A DNA stretch of 64,000 bases from contig CP096136.1 of assembly GCA_023213215.1 (NCBI GenBank), positions 744,001 to 808,000 on the forward strand, in the 5' to 3' direction. Below are positions 38,101 through 48,081 of the stretch, piece by piece. This DNA comes from Flavobacterium sp. JAD_PAG50586_2 (GTDB lineage: Bacteria; Bacteroidota; Bacteroidia; Flavobacteriales; Flavobacteriaceae). The position numbers and the translations under genes were made by a program. How positions within the stretch are numbered: position 1 is the stretch's first letter; the number at the start of each line of letters is the position of its first letter. Below the pieces are notes generated by a model. The model was not told where the DNA came from. It searched no databases and worked only from the letters and a program-made list of their open reading frames with translations.

Positions 38101-41100
38101 AACTGGAGTATTGCAGGAAATAGACATTCAAGGAAATGCTACATCTATTGTTGATGGCGACACCACTCCTTCCACTACTGACTGGACAGACTTTGCCTCT
38201 GTAGCCGGAACAAGAACATTTACCATCCGTAACTTGGGTAACATCGCGTTAACCGTAGGTACAATAACTATTGGCGGTACAAATGCTTCAGATTTTTCAG
38301 TTACTACAGCTCCAGCTGCTACAGTACCTGCTTATGGAACTACAACATTTGTTGTAACATTTGCTCCTACAGCAATCAATACAAGAACAGCTACTATCAG
38401 TATAGTAAACAATGACACTGGCGAAAACCCATATAACTTTTCGCTTCAAGGTTTTGGTGTAATTCCTGAAATTGATATACAGGGAAATGCAGTGTCAATT
38501 CCAGACACTACAGTTCCGGCTGCCACTACAACTAACTGGACAGATTTTGGATCTACTTCAGGAACAAGAACTTTCACAATTTTCAATAATGGAAATATTG
38601 CCTTAACTGTTGGTGCTATAACTTTTACTGGTACAAATGCTTCTGAATTTACAGTAACAACTCCACCTGCTTCTTCAATTGCAGCTTTTAGTTCGACTAC
38701 TTTCGTGGTAACATTTTTACCAACGGCTCTCGGGGTAAGAACAGCACAGATTCATATTGTGAATAATGACACTACTGAAAACCCATACGACTTTAATATC
38801 CAGGGAACTGGTGTACCAAGAGAAATAGATGTACAAGGAAACGCCTTATCAATTGCTGACGGAGATGCTGTAACTTCTGTTAATGACGGAACCGATTTTG
38901 GCCCGGCAGATATAAATCTTGTAACAGTAACACGAACTTTCACAATCAGAAACACAGGGTCCCTTTCACTGACGATCTCAAATCCAACAATTTCTGGTTT
39001 GAACGCATCTGAATTCACTATATCTGCTAACCCGGGAACGCTTACGATTCTTGCAGGTTCAAGCACTACTTTCTCAGTAACCTTTAATCCAAGTGCTGTA
39101 TTTACAAGAGTTGCCCAAATCAATATCACAAACAACGATAGTGATGAAAATCCATACAACTTTGCGATTCAGGGTACAGGTTTATTAGACAATGATGGTG
39201 ATGGTATAGAAAATAATGCAGATCAGGATGATGATAACGATGGAATTATCGATACTATTGAATGTGGAACCTGTATAAGCGACCCATTCGTAAACGGAAG
39301 TTTCGAAGCACCGGTTATTGGAGCTTCAACATACAGCATTGAGCCTTCTGCTAACGTAACAGGATGGAATAACAGTGCAGAAAACTTCATCGAAATCTGG
39401 AGTACCGGATTTAACGGTGTGCCATCTGCTGCGGGAAATCAATTTGCCGAATTAAATGCTAACGTAGCAGGAAATCTATACCAAACATTCTGTTTGAACG
39501 GTGCTGGTGGATCAATCAACTGGGCCATTAAGCACAGAGGAAGATCAGGTACCGATGTTGCAGAGGTAAGATTTGGTGCTGATTTATCTTCACTAGGAAC
39601 GGTTGCAACCATGACAGACGGAACTACTACTTGGGGATCTTATTCTGGCACTTATACCATCCCAGCGGGTCAAACTCAAATTGTTTTAGCCTTTACGGCA
39701 ATTTCTTCAACAGGAGGATTATCTTATGGTAACTTTATTGATGACGTACAAATTATCATCAACCAAAACTGTATCGATACAGATGGTGACGGAATTGCCG
39801 ATTTACTTGATGTTGATGATGATAATGACGGTATTCCGGATATTGAAGAAGCTGGATTCAAAGCATTAAGCAGTAACAAATCAGCGATGGACAGAACATC
39901 TTCTTCTACATGGCTTGATGCTAACAATAACGGTCTTAATGACTATATCGAAAGCATGATTTCTGCCAATACATATGTACTTCCTGATACTGATGGTGAT
40001 GGTATAAAAAATTACTTTGATTTAGATAGCGATAATGATTCACTATGGGATGTTGACGAAGCAAATTTATTGAACGGTGACGGAGATATCAATGATGACG
40101 GAAAAGGTGACCTTTTAGACTCAGAAGGTGACGGTTTATTAAACCTATTTGACAACTCAACGGTTTTCGGAACAACTTTTAGGGCTTACGCTCAGGATAG
40201 TGATTCAAACGGAATTGCTGATTACCTACAATTAGATTCAAATGATGACGGTATCAACGATATCCAAACAGGTTTATACGGAAGTTTTGATACCAACGGC
40301 GACGGAAAAATTGATGGAACCGGAGATTCAGATTCAGATGGTATCCTTAACATATTCGACACCAATGATGCCTTAAGAGGTTCTCCAAGGGATTTAAACA
40401 GAAAACTGTTCCTGGATTTTGACGGAAGAAACGATTATGCAGAAGATTCCCCTATCCTTGGCGGATTATCAAATGCTTCGCTTATGGCATGGATCGACAT
40501 GAACAGTGCTTTCAGCGGTATGGGAACGATAGTTGGACAGGATAAATTCCAAATCAGGATAACTAGCGGTAAATTATTACAAGCGATTGTAAACGGAACT
40601 CCTGTAACTTATGGAACTCCCTTAAATACATCACAATGGTACCATGTTGCCGCAACTTACGGTGGTGGTAACATAAAATTATACCTTAATGGATCATTAG
40701 TGGGTACACAGGCCTTAACTGGAGCTATTGCTGCCGATGTTACCAACTTAACCTTAGGTAAAGAACCTCGTTATCCTTTAACAAGCAGTACTCCAAATTA
40801 TTTCAAAGGTAAAATTGATGAAGTAAGGGTATTCAATGTAACATTAACTGATACTCAGGTACAAAGAATGGTACACCAGGAAATCCAAAATACCGGATCT
40901 CAGGTTAGAGGATTGATTGTGGCTAAAGATATTGGTTCGCTTCCATTCACAAACGTATTGAAATACTACAGAATGGATACTTACAAAGACGATATCGTTG
41001 ACAATTTAACAACTGCTGGTATTGATACCGGAAGTGGAATGAAATTGTATAACCATAAAGTTATCAATTACCAACAAGCTCCAATGCCATTCGTTACGCT

Positions 41101-42916
41101 AAGAGCAGGAACATTTGCTACGGCAGTTGAAGATACAACAAAAGACATCAGAGGTTTAGATGTTACAGCCTATGATGCTTCAATCATACAAGTAAAACAT
41201 AATATCACAGATACGGCTAACAATACTGATGTAGCCATGTATGTTGACCCAGGTGTTACTATAAAAATGAATAACGATACCAAACTTCAAAATGACTGGT
41301 ATATTAAATTAGATGGTAAAATTGACTTAACAGGTAAATCGCAATTCGTTCAGACAGCAAATTCAGAATTGGATGTTACAAGTGCGGGTTCATTGGAAAG
41401 AGACCAACAAGGTCAGTCTAATAAATTTAATTACAACTACTGGTCATCTCCGGTAAGTTCAATAAACAGCACCACTATCAACCACGGATTTACCGTTGGT
41501 GGTATCATGAGAGATGCAACAGATGTAGATAACATTCAAAACCTACAATGGACTCCGGGTGTAAATGGTTCGCCAACAACACCGCTTACTTTAAGTAGCT
41601 ATTGGATATTCAAATTCCAAAACTCTACTAATAGCTATGCTAACTGGTCATCTGTTGGGCCAACAGGAACACTATTGGCCGGACAAGGATTTACATTAAA
41701 AGGTGGTGGCGCTGCTACAAGCAATCAAAACTATACTTTTGTCGGAAAACCAAATAACGGTACAATTACCTCAACAGTTGGCCCTAACAACCTAAACCTT
41801 TGTGGTAACCCTTACCCATCTGCAATAGATGCCAATCAGTTCATCGATGACAATGCTGCTACTATGAAAGGAACTTTATATATCTGGGAACATTATAACA
41901 CAAACACTTCCCATAATACTGTAGCGTATCAAGGTGGTTATGCCACGTATACTAAAACAGGTGGAACTGCTCCGGTAGCTCCTGCAGGAGTAAGCGGATT
42001 GGGTTCAAGCAGCAAGACTCCGAAAAGATTCATTCCGGTTGGACAAGGATTCTTCGTAACAGGGTCTGCTACTGGTGGAACAATTACCTTCAACAACGGT
42101 CAAAGGTTGTTCATCAAAGAAGACAATGCTACAAATTCATATTCAATGTTTAAAAACAATACTTTAGTAACTAATAATGTTAATCCTGCAATGAATAATA
42201 AAGAGGATGACTTTATTGAAGAGGATTTCATGAAACTAAGACTAGGATTTAACTCATCTGATAACCTACACAGACAAACCCTGCTTGGATTTATGAACGA
42301 AAATGCAACTTCAGGTTACGATAACGGTTATGATGGTGTAAGCATTGAAACACTAACGAATGATATGTATTTCATCAACGGAACAGACAAATTGAACATC
42401 AATGGTGACGGTTTCTTTAACGTGAACAACATCTATCCATTAGGAGTTAAAAACAATACTGCCGGTAACGTTACTTTCGTAGTAGATGCCAAAGAAAACT
42501 TCGATGACAATCAGGAAATCTACATCTATGACAGCGAAACCAGTACTTACAACAGTATCAAAGACCAAAGCTATGAAGTGAACCTTCCTGCCGGAACGTA
42601 TGAAACAAGATTCTCATTAAGATTCACAAACGGAACGCTTGGAACAAACGACCCAGTTGATCAAAACCACGGTATTGCTGTAACGCACTCACAGTCTGAC
42701 AACATGATTAACATCAAAAACCTATTGCAGGAAGTAACTGTTAAATCCGTAGCGTTATACAATTTATTGGGACAAAAAATCACAGAGTGGAAAGTGGCCG
42801 ACCAAGACCAGGCTAATATGCAGTTACACGTTTCAGACGTAAGCACAGGAACTTATATCGTTAAAGTAATTACCGATGGTGGCGATGTAACAAAGAAAAT
42901 CCTGGTAAAAAAATAA
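35148..42916 (+). CDS. Giant T9SS-secreted adhesin (interrupted by one stop and one frameshift)
   Basis: Reconstructed, the protein is about 2589 residues. It has a signal peptide (MNKLLLKSGKSILLMSLLMV); a glycine-rich N-terminal domain (residues 50-220, nucleotides 35300-35805); then five Ig-like repeats of about 90 residues (starts near 36190, 36466, 36735, 37010, 37278, each with INIT and TSxGTGTF). Next come a further Ig-like unit (about 37540-37760), four choice-of-anchor-D repeats of about 117 residues (near 37766, 38117, 38470, 38822), thrombospondin-3 type calcium loops with a beta domain (39181-40400), a LamG-like lectin domain (about 40415-40890) and a C-terminal T9SS type A sorting domain (VALYNLLGQKITEW, then GTYIVKVITDGGDVTKKILVKK). 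It is thus exported by T9SS and anchored on the cell surface; a gliding or attachment role, as for SprB/RemA-like proteins, is inference. An in-frame TAA lies at 35802 and one T is missing at 36044-36048; both are probably errors. Confidence 0.8.
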
Positions 42917-42955
42917 TTCAATTTTGCTTTTATTTGACACTAAAACGCAATGCAT

Positions 42956-42984
42956 AAAAAATCCCCGACTTCGGGGATTTTTTG
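42956..42984 (+). terminator. Rho-independent terminator of the adhesin gene
   Basis: AAAATCCCCGA and TCGGGGATTTTTT form a GC-rich stem with a tight two-base loop and a T tract, about 40 bases after the adhesin stop. Confidence 0.8.
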
Positions 42985-43085
42985 TTTTATACGGATTTTG
43001 TCATTCGAACGAAGGAAGAATCTCATCATCAGGAGCAGCACCTCAGCCTTCCTTCCAACTATCCTCCCGCTATCCGCTCCAATCT

Positions 43086-43165
43086 GTCATTGCGAGGTTC
43101 TTAAGTAATACGTCATTGCGAGATTTGATATTAAGAGGAGAATGTCCAGTGGACATTCGGGTAAA
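43086..43165. repeat. Dispersed palindromic repeat element, copy 1
   Basis: GTCATTGCGAG occurs twice (43086-43096, 43112-43122). After it come ATTTGATATTAAGAGGAG (43123-43140) and the perfect hairpin GAATGTCCAGTGGACATTC (43140-43158). The 18-base segment recurs inverted at 53624-53641. No gene is visible here; the 545-base gap holds this element and the 40-base tandem repeats. Confidence 0.7.
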
Positions 43166-43260
43166 GCAATCTCACCTCGCCTTATACGCAATGCCAGGAT
43201 TTCCACTCCTATCGGGGCTAGAATTCAAGAATAATATTCTTAATAAAGTCTCTTTAATAC

Positions 43261-43380
43261 TTCTGTGTGAATTATTTTTAAAATAATTTTTCCACACACT
43301 TTTTGTGTGAGTTTTTAAAATAAATCAATTTCCACACACTTTCTGTGTGAATTTTAAAAATAAATAATTTTTCACACAAA
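43261..43380. repeat. Three tandem 40-base repeats
   Basis: Exact 40-base units at 43261-43300, 43301-43340 and 43341-43380. Each starts TT[CT]TGTGTGA and the first two end TTCCACACACT, with an AT-rich middle. Each junction forms a small CACACA/TGTGTG hairpin. The third unit has a diverged end (TTCACACAAA). Confidence 0.85.
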
Positions 43381-43461
43381 TATCTTGTATCTAAACTATT
43401 TCCCGATACTGCAGATTTTTAATCCCTTTCATAAAAAATTATCTTGAGTACTACTTATTAC

Positions 43462-44817
43462 CTAAAGGAGTTTCGCAATAAGCCCATCCAAATCCAGCTC
43501 AATCTGTTCTCCAGTCTGAATATCCTTTAAGGTAAAGTTTGAATCTTTAATCTCTTTAACCACAAACGGAATTCCCCTGCGCTCAGCATGTTTGAATTGT
43601 TTGTCAATCTTAGCATTGTCGGGATACATTTCGGCTTTGATATTTTTATTGCGAAGTATTGTAATCGCCTGCATAGCGTCAAAAGCCTGAGTCTCGCCAA
43701 AGTTTAGGAACATCACTTTCGTAGCAGTAGTAACCGTTTCGGGAAATAAATTCAATTCTTCCAAAACAAGATAGATTCTATCCAGTCCAAACGAAATCCC
43801 CACGCCACTCATATCCTTCAAACCGAAAATTCCGGTCAGGTCATCATAACGTCCGCCACCACCAATAGAACCCATGGCAACTTCTTTTGGAGCCGTAACT
43901 TCAAATATAGCGCCTGTATAATAATTCAGCCCTCGAGCCAAAGTCACATCCAAATCTAAAATGGCCTGCTGCAATCCAAGCTTAGTAACATTGTCACAAA
44001 TAAAACGCAGTTCTTCAATCCCCTTCTTCCCTTCTTCCGATGAAGCAAGCAAACCCGAAAGCTTTTCGAGTTTCTCCTGAATGGTTCCCGTAAAATTGAA
44101 TAATGGCTGTACTTTTTGCAAAGCGCTTTCCGAAATTCCTTTTTCAAGCATTTCCTTTTTAACGCCATCCTCGCCTATCTTGTCAAGCTTATCCAAAGCA
44201 ACTGTAAAGTCAATCAGTTTGTCCGAAGCGCCAATTACCTCAGCAATCCCGGATAATATCTTTCTGTTATTGATTTTGATGGTAACGCCATGCAACCCCA
44301 ATTCAGCAAAGACCGAATCGTACAATTGCACCAACTCTACTTCCTGCCACAACGATTTAGAACCAACAACATCAGCATCGCACTGGTAAAACTCACGGAA
44401 CCTTCCCTTTTGTGGCCTATCCGCACGCCAAACCGGCTGTATCTGGTAACGCTTAAACGGAAACTCAATCTCACTTTGATGCTGCACAACATACCGCGCA
44501 AAGGGTACAGTCAAGTCGTAACGGAGTGCTTTTTCAGAAATCTTTCCCGTCAGCTGTTTGTAATTTATCGATTGTAATTGTTCAGTAGGAACCTTATCTA
44601 AATAATCCCCCGAATTCAATATCTTAAATATCAAACGGTCGCCTTCTTCCCCATATTTTCCCATCAACGTATCAGAGTTTTCAAACGAAGGCGTCTCAAT
44701 CGGCTGGTAACCAAACTTCTCGAAATGATTCCGCATGATCGAAATAATGTAGTTACGCTTAGAAACCTCTGTCGGTGAAAAATCTCTTGTTCCTTTTGGA
44801 ATGCTTGGTTTTGCCAT
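43462..44817 (-). CDS. hisS: Histidine-tRNA ligase
   Basis: The 451-residue class II aminoacyl-tRNA synthetase begins [22 protein letters not shown]. Motif 2 is seen in [22 protein letters not shown], and the His-specific motifs in [13 protein letters not shown] and [13 protein letters not shown] with motif 3 FGLDRIYLV. The C-terminal anticodon-binding domain follows. The reading frame is intact, unlike several neighbours. It is isolated on the minus strand beside a repeat-rich downstream gap. Confidence 0.93.
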   Translation of the reverse strand: MAKPSIPKGTRDFSPTEVSKRNYIISIMRNHFEKFGYQPIETPSFENSDTLMGKYGEEGDRLIFKILNSGDYLDKVPTEQLQSINYKQLTGKISEKALRYDLTVPFARYVVQHQSEIEFPFKRYQIQPVWRADRPQKGRFREFYQCDADVVGSKSLWQEVELVQLYDSVFAELGLHGVTIKINNRKILSGIAEVIGASDKLIDFTVALDKLDKIGEDGVKKEMLEKGISESALQKVQPLFNFTGTIQEKLEKLSGLLASSEEGKKGIEELRFICDNVTKLGLQQAILDLDVTLARGLNYYTGAIFEVTAPKEVAMGSIGGGGRYDDLTGIFGLKDMSGVGISFGLDRIYLVLEELNLFPETVTTATKVMFLNFGETQAFDAMQAITILRNKNIKAEMYPDNAKIDKQFKHAERRGIPFVVKEIKDSNFTLKDIQTGEQIELDLDGLIAKLL

Positions 44818-45005
44818 TTAAGAATATTTTGAATTTTGAATTATAAATTTTGAATTATAGGTTGGTTATTAGCTGTCTACAACAGAATCGCTAAACCGTA
44901 ATCCGTAATCGAATTGCAAATATCAATATTTTATAACGGATTGTAAATATTCTTGTAACAAAAACTGTATTTTAGTGTCAAATTTGCGCTATGGCTGGAT
45001 TAGGA

Positions 45006-46241
45006 ATGTTTAAGGAGAATATTAAAATTGCAATGGGTTCTATCAGAACGCAATTGCTTCGTACCATTTTGACGGTAATCATTATCGCCATTGGGATTAC
45101 AGCTTTGGTTGCGGTCTTAACCGTAGTATCGGCATTTGAATACAATCTGACTTCTTCTTTTGCGTCGATGGGTTCCAATACCTTCAACATCAATCAATAC
45201 AACAACACTTTACGGGAAGAAGGCGGTAACGAAGTGGAGAAAATAAATCCCATCATTTCCTATCCTGAAGCAAAAGCTTTTAAGGAAAAATATGTTTATC
45301 CAATGACGCAGACTTCGCTGTCTTTTACAGCAACCGGAGCGGCTGAAGTCAAATTTGAAAATCAAAAAACCGATCCCGAAATTACCGTTCTTGGTGTGGA
45401 TGAATATTACCTAACCAATTCCGGGCTCGAACTTACCAACGGAAGAAATTTTAATACCTTCGACATTTCAAACAATGTGTATTCCTGCGTTGTTGGTTCA
45501 GATTTTGCTACGAAAGGACTGCTGAAAGATGTCAATCCAATCGGTAAAACACTCTCCATCCGTGGCGCTAAATTTAAAGTCATTGGTGTCTTAAAGGAAA
45601 AAGGTTCGTCCTTCGGCAACAGCCGTGATTTGCGTGTCATGATTCCAATTCAGGTGGCGCGTTCGCTATTTTCGCAACCCAACATCAATTATTCCTTAAG
45701 CATAATGATCCAAAAAGCAGAACTTTTGGATGCAGCCATAGACAATGCTATTCTGACTATGCGTAAAATCAGAAAACTAAATCCTGTAGAAGAAGACAAT
45801 TTTGGCATTTCCCGAAGCGATGATCTGTTAAATAAGATAGCCGGCATTACCGATGTTTTAGGAGCTTCCGCCTGGGTAATCGGAATCATTACCATACTGG
45901 GTTCTTCCATTGCCTTAATGAATATCATGATAGTTTCCGTGACCGAAAGGACAAGGGAAATTGGAGTACGGAAAGCACTTGGCGCTAAAAAAGGGGCTAT
46001 TGCACTTCAGTTTTTTATAGAAACCATAACGGTGGGACAACTTGGTGGCATTCTTGGTATCTTATTGGGAATTTTAGTCGGCTACGGCATTTCATCCCTG
46101 CTCGACTTAACGTTTGTAGCTCCTTGGGCCGCAATCATCTGGGCTTTTATAACGAGCTTTGTTGTAGGTCTGGTTTCCGGATTGTATCCTGCGATAAAAG
46201 CTTCGCAATTGGATCCGATTGAAGCTTTGCGTTACGAGTAG
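45006..46241 (+). CDS. MacB-like ABC transporter permease
   Basis: The protein (411 residues from the internal ATG 45006; an ATG at 44991 adds MAGLG) starts MFKENIKIAMGSIRTQLLRTILTVIIIAIG with its first membrane helix. A periplasmic MacB core domain of about 220 residues follows. The C-terminal FtsX domain has three helices, including WVIGIITILGSSIALMNIMIVSVTERTREIGVRKALGAKKG, the classic permease loop. Such permeases pair with an ATPase not seen here and move lipoproteins, peptides or haem. No operon partner is visible, so the ATPase must be elsewhere. Confidence 0.8.
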   Translation: MFKENIKIAMGSIRTQLLRTILTVIIIAIGITALVAVLTVVSAFEYNLTSSFASMGSNTFNINQYNNTLREEGGNEVEKINPIISYPEAKAFKEKYVYPMTQTSLSFTATGAAEVKFENQKTDPEITVLGVDEYYLTNSGLELTNGRNFNTFDISNNVYSCVVGSDFATKGLLKDVNPIGKTLSIRGAKFKVIGVLKEKGSSFGNSRDLRVMIPIQVARSLFSQPNINYSLSIMIQKAELLDAAIDNAILTMRKIRKLNPVEEDNFGISRSDDLLNKIAGITDVLGASAWVIGIITILGSSIALMNIMIVSVTERTREIGVRKALGAKKGAIALQFFIETITVGQLGGILGILLGILVGYGISSLLDLTFVAPWAAIIWAFITSFVVGLVSGLYPAIKASQLDPIEALRYE

Positions 46242-46244
46242 TAG

Positions 46245-46257
46245 TCAGAAGGCAGAT
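46245..46257. repeat. Left 13-base inverted repeat flanking the four-helix-bundle gene
   Basis: TCAGAAGGCAGAT is the exact reverse complement of 46686-46698. It sits in a longer AGAAGGCAGA-rich stretch (46242-46290). Confidence 0.7.
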
Positions 46258-46306
46258 TTGAGAAGGCAGAAATTAGAAGATGTAAAGCAGATTATAGAAG
46301 TGTAAT

Positions 46307-46666
46307 ATGAAATTTCAGGATTTATTAGCGTATAAAAAATCATTCGAATTGTCAATGGCAATTTTTGAAATTACAAAATCATATCCAAAAGAAGAGAAGT
46401 TTTCATTAACTGACCAGATAAGAAGATCCTCAAGAAGTGTTTCTGCGAATATTGCTGAAGCCACACGGAAGAGAAGGTACATCAATCATTTCATCTCTAA
46501 ACTTACTGATAGCGATGCAGAAAATGCAGAAACTCAAACCTGGCTAGAATATTCATTTTCCTGTAAATATATTACTGAAGATATTTTTAATAATTTAACA
46601 AACAAAAGTATGGAAGTCGGAAAACTAATCAATTACATGATAAATAATCCCGATAAGTTCTCTTAA
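46307..46666 (+). CDS. Four-helix-bundle protein (S23/IVP family)
   Basis: The 119-residue protein begins MKFQDLLAYKKSFELSMAIFEITKSYPKEEKFSLTDQIRRSSRSVSANIAEATRKR, the hallmark of the TIGR02436 four-helix-bundle family, first known from proteins encoded in 23S rRNA intervening sequences. Members form homopentamers and related proteins assist retroelements. Here the gene is stand-alone. It is bracketed by perfect 13-base inverted repeats, the right one lying inside the 3' end of prmC, so it may be a mobile or recently inserted unit. No role is established. Confidence 0.85.
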   Translation: MKFQDLLAYKKSFELSMAIFEITKSYPKEEKFSLTDQIRRSSRSVSANIAEATRKRRYINHFISKLTDSDAENAETQTWLEYSFSCKYITEDIFNNLTNKSMEVGKLINYMINNPDKFS

Positions 46667-46670
46667 ATAA

Positions 46671-47567
46671 TTAGGTAATTCTTATATCTGCCTTCTGATT
46701 TCTTACTTCTACCTTCTCACAACTAATCATCCTGACATTTCCGTAAATATCCTTTCTCAATTCAACGTTCCTGAAACCTAAACTTTCAAGCAACTCAACT
46801 GTTTCCTTACCTAAATACTGATTGATTTCAAAATACAATTTTCCGTTTGGAGCTAAACTTTTGATGGCCAGTTGTGCTATCTTTCGATAAAAAAGCAATG
46901 CATCGTTGTCTTCAACAAACAGTGCCAAATGCGGTTCATATTCTAAAACATTAGGTTTTATTTCAGCCTTTTCCAAATTCCGTACATAGGGTGGATTGGA
47001 AACGATAATGTCAAATTCATTTTCCAAATCTTCTGTTTCCAGAATGTTTTTCAAAAGAAAGGTTACATTCACACCGTTGAGTTCCGCGTTGCTTCTAGCT
47101 GTAGCCAAAGCCTTTTCAGAAACATCAATAGCAAAAACCTCCGCAGTTGGAATATTTTTCGCAATAGAAATCGCAATGCAGCCAGAACCTGTTCCAATAT
47201 CGAGGATTTTTACTCTTGCCTCTTGCCTCTTGCCTCTTGCTTCTTCCGTAACAATCAACTCCACCAGCTCCTCAGTTTCAGGTCTTGGAATCAAGGTACT
47301 TTCATTGACTTCAAATCGCAAACCACAAAACTCAGTTTCTCCTAAAATATATTGAATGGGTTTCTCGATCTTCAAATCGGAAAGAATGTTTTTCCATTGT
47401 TTCAAATGAACACCATCCATCGGAGTTTCGGGATTCAGTGCCAAATCAATCCTTTTGAGGTTATGTATTTTTTCTAATATGATATAGAAAAAGCTGTCTA
47501 TTTCCTGTTCGTCATAAATCGGAAGCAGTTCTTTCTTGAAAGTATCCTTATAATTTTTGATTGTCAT
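46671..47567 (-). CDS. prmC: Peptide chain release factor N5-glutamine methyltransferase
   Basis: PrmC methylates the GGQ glutamine of release factors. The 298-residue protein has the helical N-domain, the SAM motif ILDIGTGSGCIAIS and the catalytic NPPY in DIIVSNPPYVRNLEK. Two oddities stand out. Residues 108-119 (EEARGKRQEARV, nucleotides 47208-47246) are encoded by a TCTTGCC tandem repeat, which looks like an in-frame microrepeat insertion just before the SAM motif. The last residues (EKVEVRNQKADIRIT) are encoded by the 13-base inverted-repeat arm and its AGAAGGCAGA-rich surroundings. Neither lies in the catalytic core, so the enzyme is probably active. Confidence 0.88.
   Translation of the reverse strand: MTIKNYKDTFKKELLPIYDEQEIDSFFYIILEKIHNLKRIDLALNPETPMDGVHLKQWKNILSDLKIEKPIQYILGETEFCGLRFEVNESTLIPRPETEELVELIVTEEARGKRQEARVKILDIGTGSGCIAISIAKNIPTAEVFAIDVSEKALATARSNAELNGVNVTFLLKNILETEDLENEFDIIVSNPPYVRNLEKAEIKPNVLEYEPHLALFVEDNDALLFYRKIAQLAIKSLAPNGKLYFEINQYLGKETVELLESLGFRNVELRKDIYGNVRMISCEKVEVRNQKADIRIT
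46686..46698. repeat. Right 13-base inverted repeat, within the 3' end of prmC
   Basis: ATCTGCCTTCTGA, the exact reverse complement of 46245-46257, encodes part of the last residues of prmC on the minus strand. Confidence 0.7.
47208..47246. repeat. TCTTGCC tandem microrepeat inside prmC
   Basis: About four copies of TCTTGCC (last ones diverged) sit in frame within prmC and encode a charged EEARGKRQEAR stretch. Such microrepeats are otherwise intergenic in flavobacterial genomes by my recollection. Confidence 0.65.
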
Positions 47568-48053
47568 CTATAAATTCTTTAGCATCCAAACCGGGCACAT
47601 ACTATGTCCTGTATTCCCCATCGGTTCGCAAAGGTATTCAAATCCGGATTTTTTATACAGATGTTGTGCTATTATCATTTCCGGAAGCGTTTCGAGATAG
47701 CATTTTTCAAAACCCAATTGAGTGGCAGCTCCGAGACATTTTTGAATCATTTGAAAACCAATGCCTTTCCCCCTCGCTCGCTGTAGAAAATACATTTTTT
47801 GCAATTCGCATATATTTTCAGCAGCATTTTCTAACTGGCTCACTCCTGCTCCACCGATGATTTTACCATTTTCTTCAACAACAAAATAAACTGCTTTTGG
47901 CTTATCGTAAGTTTCAAACATAAAATCCAATTGCTTATCCGCAAAGGCAGTTCCGGTTTTGGGATAATTGTCCGAGATAAACACTTCCCTTATCACGGCA
48001 GCAATCTGCTCGTTATCTTTGGATTGGATTTCTCTTATTCTGATGTCGGTCAT
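47568..48053 (-). CDS. GNAT family N-acetyltransferase
   Basis: The 161-residue protein begins MTDIRIREIQSKDNEQIAAVIREVF and carries the acetyl-CoA-binding pattern in MYFLQRARGKGIGFQMIQKCLGAATQLGFEKCYLET (R/Q-x-x-G-x-G/A). A terminal strand YKKSGFEYLCEPMG follows. The acceptor is unknown. It touches prmC without a gap and starts 28 bases from the divergent ribD start, so it and prmC are probably one transcript. Confidence 0.85.
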   Translation of the reverse strand: MTDIRIREIQSKDNEQIAAVIREVFISDNYPKTGTAFADKQLDFMFETYDKPKAVYFVVEENGKIIGGAGVSQLENAAENICELQKMYFLQRARGKGIGFQMIQKCLGAATQLGFEKCYLETLPEMIIAQHLYKKSGFEYLCEPMGNTGHSMCPVWMLKNL

Positions 48054-48081
48054 TCTAAAAGTAATATCTTATTTTTGCTCC

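Noticed and set aside
36862..39159. Long minus-strand open frames within the adhesin repeats
   Set aside because: They are mirror images of the repetitive coding strand, contain no recognisable domain and lie wholly inside the adhesin gene.
42924..43286. Open frame of 120 codons in the repeat-rich gap after the adhesin gene
   Set aside because: It runs through the terminator and repeat element, has no family-like sequence and no plausible start context.
43261..43380. Tandem repeats as a CRISPR array
   Set aside because: Only three contiguous 40-base units, with no spacers and no cas genes nearby.
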